A stretch of 10,172 nt of DNA from an uncultured Lachnospiraceae bacterium (GTDB lineage: Bacteria; Bacillota; Clostridia; Lachnospirales; Lachnospiraceae), in NCBI GenBank assembly GCA_910577785.1, contig CAJTNT010000078.1:1-10172 (forward strand). Reading direction: 5' to 3'. Positions 6,487-10,172 of the stretch are shown here, in pieces (position 1 is the first letter of the stretch; the number at the start of each line of letters is the position of its first letter). A program made the translations under genes and the position numbers. Below the pieces are notes generated by a model. That model was not told the origin of the DNA. It saw only the letters and a list, made by a program, of their open reading frames with translations, and searched no databases.

Positions 6487-7206
6487 ATGTCAAATATCCC
6501 AACCCCCCACATTGAAGCAAAAGCCACTGATTTCGCTCCCACCGTCTTAATGCCAGGCGATCCCCTGCGCGCCAAATTCATTGCAGAGACGTACCTTGAG
6601 GCTCCCAAATGCGTCAGCCAGGTACGCGGCATGCTGGCCTATACCGGCACTTACAAGGACAGGCCGCTTTCTGTTATGGGTTCTGGCATGGGGATGCCTT
6701 CCATGGGTATCTATTCCTATGAACTTTTCAATTTCTATGGCGTGGACAATATCATCCGCATTGGTTCCGCCGGCGCCATCCAGGATGACGTGAACCTGAT
6801 GGATGTTATCATCGGCATGGGAGCGTCCGTTGTATCCTCTTACCCAGACCAATTTGACTGTCCCGGCCATATCGCCCCTCTGGCTGACTACGGCCTCCTG
6901 CAGGCAGCAGTAGAAAGCGCCGCCCGCCTAGGCGTCCCTGTGCGCGTGGGGAATATTCTCTCCGAGGATACCTTCTACACAGACCGCCCCAACAGCAAAG
7001 GCTGTTTCCGCAAAATGGGAGTCCTGGCCGTGGAGATGGAGAGCGGCGCCTTGTACCTGAACGCCGCCCGTGCCGGCAAGCATGCCCTTTGTATCCTGAC
7101 GGTTTCCGACCACATTTACAAGCCGGAGAAGCTGACGGCCGAGCAGCGCCAGCTGGGTTTTGGCAAGATGATAGAGGTTGCCTTGGAAACAGCGATTAAC
7201 GTCTAG
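6487..7206 (+). CDS. deoD: Purine-nucleoside phosphorylase DeoD
   Basis: DeoD splits purine (deoxy)nucleosides with phosphate into the free base and (deoxy)ribose 1-phosphate in the salvage pathway; family members of this type are trimers or hexamers in the cytoplasm. The protein of 239 residues shows the conserved sites: His8 in TPHIEA, the phosphate loop MPGDPLRAKFIAET with Gly24 and Arg28, Arg47 in QVRGML, Arg91 and Ser94 in RIGSAGA, the sugar-binding VEMES (Glu183-Met184-Glu185), and the catalytic Asp208 in SDHI with Arg221. Start ATG 6487 has AAGGAGG (6472-6478). Third positions are richer in C than in the thi genes, which may reflect high expression. The nuclease gene begins 9 nt after its stop. 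Confidence 0.96.
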   Translation: MSNIPTPHIEAKATDFAPTVLMPGDPLRAKFIAETYLEAPKCVSQVRGMLAYTGTYKDRPLSVMGSGMGMPSMGIYSYELFNFYGVDNIIRIGSAGAIQDDVNLMDVIIGMGASVVSSYPDQFDCPGHIAPLADYGLLQAAVESAARLGVPVRVGNILSEDTFYTDRPNSKGCFRKMGVLAVEMESGALYLNAARAGKHALCILTVSDHIYKPEKLTAEQRQLGFGKMIEVALETAINV

Positions 7207-7215
7207 GAGACAGCT

Positions 7216-9075
7216 ATGCAGATAAAAAGCCTTACCATCCATAATTTCAAATCGATCCGCCGGATGTATATTCCTGATATTGAAAATGCCTTGATCTTGG
7301 TGGGCCAGAATAATACGGGGAAGACTACGGTTCTGGACGCCATACGGGCGGTTGGCGGGGCTTATGCCATCCGCCCTGAGGATTTTAACGAAGAGGGCGC
7401 CAATATTGAGATTGCAGTATCCATAGAATACACAGAAGACGATCTGATGCAGATGCAGAAGGCAGGCCTCGTAAGCAGTTATCACAGGTTTGAGGCCTGG
7501 AAGGAAGACTTCTGCAAGAAGCTGCCTTCCTACCAGGACGGCCTGCTGCAGTTTACTTATACGGCCAACCGCAAAGGCAAAATCCGCTATCAGGATGGAT
7601 ATGCCAAGCACAACAGCCATATCCCGGAAATTTTCCCCAGAATCTACAACCTGGATGCAGAAAGGAACCTCGGGCAGCTAGAGGAAAACCTGCTCCTGCT
7701 GCAGGAGGATGGGCTGATTAAGCGGATGCGTTCTGACTGCTGCCTGTTTGAGGCCTCCAAGAAATGCCAGCACTGCTTTTCCTGCATGGGTCTGATTGCA
7801 CGGAAAAGCCCGATGGAACTCAATGCCTTTGAGGCCGCAAGGCTTTTGGACTACAAGCTATACCAGCTGAACCTGGATGCCTTTGCCCGCAAGGTCAATG
7901 AGAATTTCAGGAAAAACGGCGGACTGGAGGAAATCCGCTATTCCATGAACCGGGATATGGAGCGGATGCTTAAGGTGACAACGGAAATCTATCACCCTCT
8001 GCAGCAGATTACGCGCTCCATCAGCCGGCTGGGCAAGGGGATGCGCAGCATATATATGCTTTCCCTGCTGGAAACATATGCCAGCCTGGAGGATGCCATC
8101 CCCTGCATCATTATGGAGGAAGAGCCGGAAATTTTCCTTCACCCGACCCAGCAGAAGATTTCGGGTGAAATTCTCTATCGCCTCTCGCGCAAAAATCAGG
8201 TTATTTTCTCCACGCATTCTCCGAACCTTCTGGCGAACTTCACTACCCGCCAGATCCGCCAGGTTGCTCTGGATGAGAAGGGGTACTCCACCGTGCGGGA
8301 GAAGACCGACATCAGTGTAATCCTCAACGACCTGGGCTATACGGCCAGCGACCTGATGCATGTAAACTTCGTGTTTATTGTCGAGGGCAAGCAGGATAAG
8401 TCCCGGCTGCCCCTGCTGTTGAAAAAATATTATGCAGAGACTTTTGATGAGGAAGGGAACCTTTTCCGCATTGCCATCCTCGCGACCAACAGCTGCACGA
8501 ATATCCGCACATACGCCAACTTAAAGTATATGAACCAGATTTACCTGAAGAACCAGTTTATGATGATCCGCGACGGCGATGGGAAAAATCCTAAGAAGCT
8601 CCGGCAGCAGCTCTGCAGGTATTACAAGGAGCGCAGCCTGGAGGATGTGGATACCCTGCCGCGGGTGACGAAGAAAAACGTGCTGATTCTGAAATATTAT
8701 TCGTTTGAAAACTATTTCCTGAATCCTCAAATCATGGCGCAGCTTGGGGTCGTGGAATCGGAGGAGGCTTTTTATGAGATTTTCTTGGAAAAGTGGCAGG
8801 GCTATCTCCATCGGATCCGCAGCGGCCAGCGCCTGTTGGAAATAATTGGCGAGGATCTCAGGACGGCGGAGGATGTCAGGCGGCATATGGAGGAAATTAA
8901 GCGTTACCTCAGGGGGCATAACCTGTTTGATATTTTCTACGGGAGGTACCGGGGGCAGGAGACAGAATTGCTGCAGTCATATATTGATTTGGCGCCCAGG
9001 AGCGAGTTTGCCGATATCCTGGATGCCATTGATAATTTTATCTATTTTGAAAGCCGCAAGAAAAATAAGGAATAA
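7216..9075 (+). CDS. ATPase-TOPRIM protein of the OLD/PARIS type, possible nuclease
   Basis: This 619-residue protein joins an ABC/SMC-type ATPase to a TOPRIM domain. It begins IKSLTIHNFKSIR, has Walker A GQNNTGKTT (30-38), a degenerate signature SRLGKGMRSIY (270-280), Walker B with CIIMEEEPEIFLHP (297-310), and the switch His334 in FSTHSPN. The TOPRIM part has the catalytic Glu390 with Asp394 in IVEGKQD, the acidic pair Asp453 and Asp455 in IRDGDGK, and an FENY motif (497-500). A cysteine cluster (175, 176, 184, 187, 190) sits inside the ATPase. OLD-type proteins are nucleases acting in DNA repair or phage defence. ATG 7216 has AGGAGA (7205-7210) overlapping the deoD stop, so the two are co-transcribed. 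No UvrD-like GajB partner follows. Exact role unknown. Confidence 0.85.
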   Translation: MQIKSLTIHNFKSIRRMYIPDIENALILVGQNNTGKTTVLDAIRAVGGAYAIRPEDFNEEGANIEIAVSIEYTEDDLMQMQKAGLVSSYHRFEAWKEDFCKKLPSYQDGLLQFTYTANRKGKIRYQDGYAKHNSHIPEIFPRIYNLDAERNLGQLEENLLLLQEDGLIKRMRSDCCLFEASKKCQHCFSCMGLIARKSPMELNAFEAARLLDYKLYQLNLDAFARKVNENFRKNGGLEEIRYSMNRDMERMLKVTTEIYHPLQQITRSISRLGKGMRSIYMLSLLETYASLEDAIPCIIMEEEPEIFLHPTQQKISGEILYRLSRKNQVIFSTHSPNLLANFTTRQIRQVALDEKGYSTVREKTDISVILNDLGYTASDLMHVNFVFIVEGKQDKSRLPLLLKKYYAETFDEEGNLFRIAILATNSCTNIRTYANLKYMNQIYLKNQFMMIRDGDGKNPKKLRQQLCRYYKERSLEDVDTLPRVTKKNVLILKYYSFENYFLNPQIMAQLGVVESEEAFYEIFLEKWQGYLHRIRSGQRLLEIIGEDLRTAEDVRRHMEEIKRYLRGHNLFDIFYGRYRGQETELLQSYIDLAPRSEFADILDAIDNFIYFESRKKNKE

Positions 9076-9078
9076 AAA

Positions 9079-9117
9079 AACTGCTGTAATCACTGTCAGA
9101 CAGTCATTACAGCAGTT
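9079..9117. terminator. Bidirectional hairpin terminator between convergent genes
   Basis: AACTGCTGTAAT (9079-9090) and ATTACAGCAGTT (9106-9117) form a perfect 12-bp stem; ACTGT (9092-9096) and ACAGT (9100-9104) extend it beyond a C-C mismatch to a 3-nt loop. The A-run at 9074-9080 reads as a T-run on the - strand, and TTCTTTGTTT follows on the + strand. It can stop both the deoD operon and the cold-shock transcript coming from the other side. Confidence 0.85.
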
Positions 9118-9213
9118 CTTTGTTTCATTAATCCCGTTCATCAATCTCTTATATCCTAATAAATAAAAAACTCTATATTAAAGACAAAGGTACATTGCGA
9201 ATCGTTGATTAAA

Positions 9214-9414
9214 TTATCCTATTACGGTTACATTCACCGCCTGGGGTCCCTTGGATCCCTCTGTCACATCAAACTCTACAGATGCGCCTTCTTCTAAGGA
9301 CTTAAAGCCTTCCATGTTCAATCCAGAATAATGAACAAATACATCGTTCCCAGATTCGTCAGAAATGAAGCCATATCCTTTTTGGTTATTAAACCACTTT
9401 ACTGTACCTTGCAT
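9214..9414 (-). CDS. Cold-shock domain protein (CspA/CspB family)
   Basis: The 66-residue protein is a single cold-shock domain that binds single-stranded RNA and DNA and acts as an RNA chaperone. The RNA-binding motifs are intact: KWFNNQKGYGFI holds RNP1 (KGYGFI) and DVFVHYSGL holds RNP2 (VFVH). The end, GPQAVNVTVIG, is typical. The start at 9414 was chosen because GGAGGT lies 6 nt upstream on the - strand and MQGTVKWFN is the standard N-terminus; an upstream ATG at 9450 would add 12 residues and run through the ribosome site. It is convergent with the deoD operon and downstream of the DUF5721-like gene, with its own promoter. Confidence 0.96.
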   Translation of the reverse strand: MQGTVKWFNNQKGYGFISDESGNDVFVHYSGLNMEGFKSLEEGASVEFDVTEGSKGPQAVNVTVIG

Positions 9415-9456
9415 GTCAGTACCTCCAAAAAATAATCTTTTATTTAGCAACGTATG

Positions 9457-9479
9457 TCTACAATATCACATATTGTAGA
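9457..9479. promoter_or_regulatory. Perfect palindrome over the cold-shock gene promoter, operator candidate
   Basis: TCTACAATAT (9457-9466) and ATATTGTAGA (9470-9479) are perfect inverted repeats of 10 bp around CAC. The palindrome covers the -10 box and much of the spacer of the promoter on the - strand, so a dimeric repressor bound here would block RNA polymerase. I do not recognise the regulator. Confidence 0.6.
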
Positions 9480-9488
9480 AAATGTAAA
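9460..9488 (-). promoter_or_regulatory. Predicted promoter of the cold-shock gene
   Basis: Read on the - strand, TTTACA (9488-9483, 5 of 6) and TATTGT (9465-9460, 4 of 6) are 17 nt apart, with TGA just before the -10 giving an extended -10 element. The predicted start near 9453 leaves a leader of about 39 nt, much shorter than the long cold-responsive leader of E. coli cspA. Confidence 0.6.
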
Positions 9489-9577
9489 GAAGAAAATGAA
9501 TTATTTTTTGGAAATATTGGCAGATGGTTAATTTTCTGTCCCATAAAAAGCAATGCCCAAAGGAGTACGAATGAATT

Positions 9578-10084
9578 TCAAGATAAAAGCTCGCAGGCAA
9601 TTTGGTATTTTTTAAAAAAGCGCTGTACGAGGGCGTCCCAGCCCTGTTCTAAGGATTTATCCAGAGAGAATACGCTGCAGGAGATGCCAGTGGTGCATAG
9701 AAGCTGCCGGTTCTGGTATTTCAGGTTTAGGTACATGCCAGTGATATCTTCTGGTGCAAAGCTGCTCGGTATGGAGGCGATGGTGCGCCTTTGGTTCTCG
9801 GAGGATAATAAAAAGATAAATTTAAAGGAGGAGGGCGTGTGCTTCCCCTTAATTAGTTCAAAACAGGCGGGGCGTACCAGGGAGAAGGGGACATAGGCTT
9901 CCTGGGATACCGATGCATAGGCCTCGTCCTCCGGGCCGAAAAAGTCGGCATGCGGGCGGCCATCCAAGATATAAGTCATATAGGTGGTGATGGAGGCTTC
10001 CGCCAATAGGAACGGATCAAAAGCCTCTGTTCGCAGCAGAAGGTGCATAAATTCTTTGATGTTTAAGATAGATAGGGCAATCAT
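9578..10084 (-). CDS. Small uncharacterised protein, resembles DUF5721
   Basis: The 168-residue protein has no motif of known activity. It starts MIALSILNIKEFMHLLL, continues with FDPFLLAEASITTYMTYILDGRPH (about 22-45), and has FAPEDITGMYLNLKYQNRQL in the C-terminal half. From memory this resembles DUF5721, a family of about 170 residues seen mainly in Lachnospiraceae; I cannot confirm this by search. There is no signal peptide or membrane span, so it is probably cytoplasmic. AGGGGAGG lies 5 nt upstream of the ATG on the - strand. The gene is transcribed toward the cold-shock gene with 163 nt between them; no clear terminator separates them. Function unknown. Confidence 0.75.
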   Translation of the reverse strand: MIALSILNIKEFMHLLLRTEAFDPFLLAEASITTYMTYILDGRPHADFFGPEDEAYASVSQEAYVPFSLVRPACFELIKGKHTPSSFKFIFLLSSENQRRTIASIPSSFAPEDITGMYLNLKYQNRQLLCTTGISCSVFSLDKSLEQGWDALVQRFFKKYQIACELLS

Positions 10085-10172
10085 GTTTTCCTCCCCTCAG
10101 AACAAAGTGTGGATAAATCATAGTTTTTATCATTCCTTTCGCTTCGCTCAAGGCACAAACAAGTTATGAAAA

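Noticed and set aside
6928..7620. Long open frame of 230 codons on the - strand
   Set aside because: It lies wholly opposite deoD and the start of the ATPase-TOPRIM gene, has no family-like motifs, and reflects codon bias of the real genes.
7216..9213. Gabija system (GajA plus GajB)
   Set aside because: A GajA-like protein is present, but a terminator follows directly and the next gene is a convergent cold-shock gene; there is no UvrD-like helicase.
9415..9450. Cold-shock protein with 12 extra residues from an ATG at 9450
   Set aside because: The extension translates through the GGAGGT ribosome site, and MQGTVKWFN is the standard start of the family.
10100..10172. Promoter for the DUF5721-like gene
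   Set aside because: On the - strand TTGAGC and TAAAAA are 16 nt apart with a TG before the -10, and TATGAT lies further on, but no pair is convincing enough to list.

Overview
The window looks like a chromosomal segment of an anaerobic Firmicute of the class Clostridia, most probably family Lachnospiraceae. Reasons: strong AGGAGG-type ribosome binding sites, vegetative promoters with clean -35/-10 boxes, an oxygen-sensitive tyrosine lyase (ThiH) instead of the aerobic glycine oxidase for thiazole synthesis, a short ThiF of the type common in Clostridia, and a small terminal gene resembling a Lachnospiraceae-restricted family (DUF5721). This is an inference from gene types, not from a database match.

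Layout. Positions 1-173 hold two hairpins and a promoter. A family 2 glycosyltransferase follows (174-1190). Between 1191 and 1527 there is no gene, but there is a consensus promoter, a long hairpin terminator only about 14 nt after the predicted start, and a second small hairpin. From 1528 to 5295 runs the thiazole branch of thiamine synthesis, all on the + strand: thiS, thiF, thiG, thiH and a ThiE/TenI-family gene. A new promoter lies across the stop of that last gene and drives azlC and azlD (5346-6415), a two-part branched-chain amino acid exporter. Then come deoD (6487-7206) and, 9 nt later, a 619-residue ATPase-TOPRIM protein of the OLD/PARIS type (7216-9075). A strong hairpin terminator (9079-9117) separates this from two genes on the - strand: a cold-shock protein (9214-9414), with a perfect palindrome over its promoter, and the DUF5721-like gene (9578-10084).

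How the genes work together. ThiF adenylates the Gly-Gly end of ThiS so that it can carry sulfur; ThiH makes dehydroglycine from tyrosine; ThiG joins these with deoxyxylulose phosphate to build the thiazole. The last gene resembles the thiazole tautomerase TenI more than thiamine phosphate synthase ThiE. No pyrimidine-branch gene (thiC, thiD) and no recognisable TPP riboswitch is present. The points most worth a second look are the unusual thi leader, the TenI-like terminal gene lacking the ThiE metal ligands, the cysteine-bearing ATPase-TOPRIM nuclease coupled to a nucleoside phosphorylase, and the palindromic operator candidate at the cold-shock gene.
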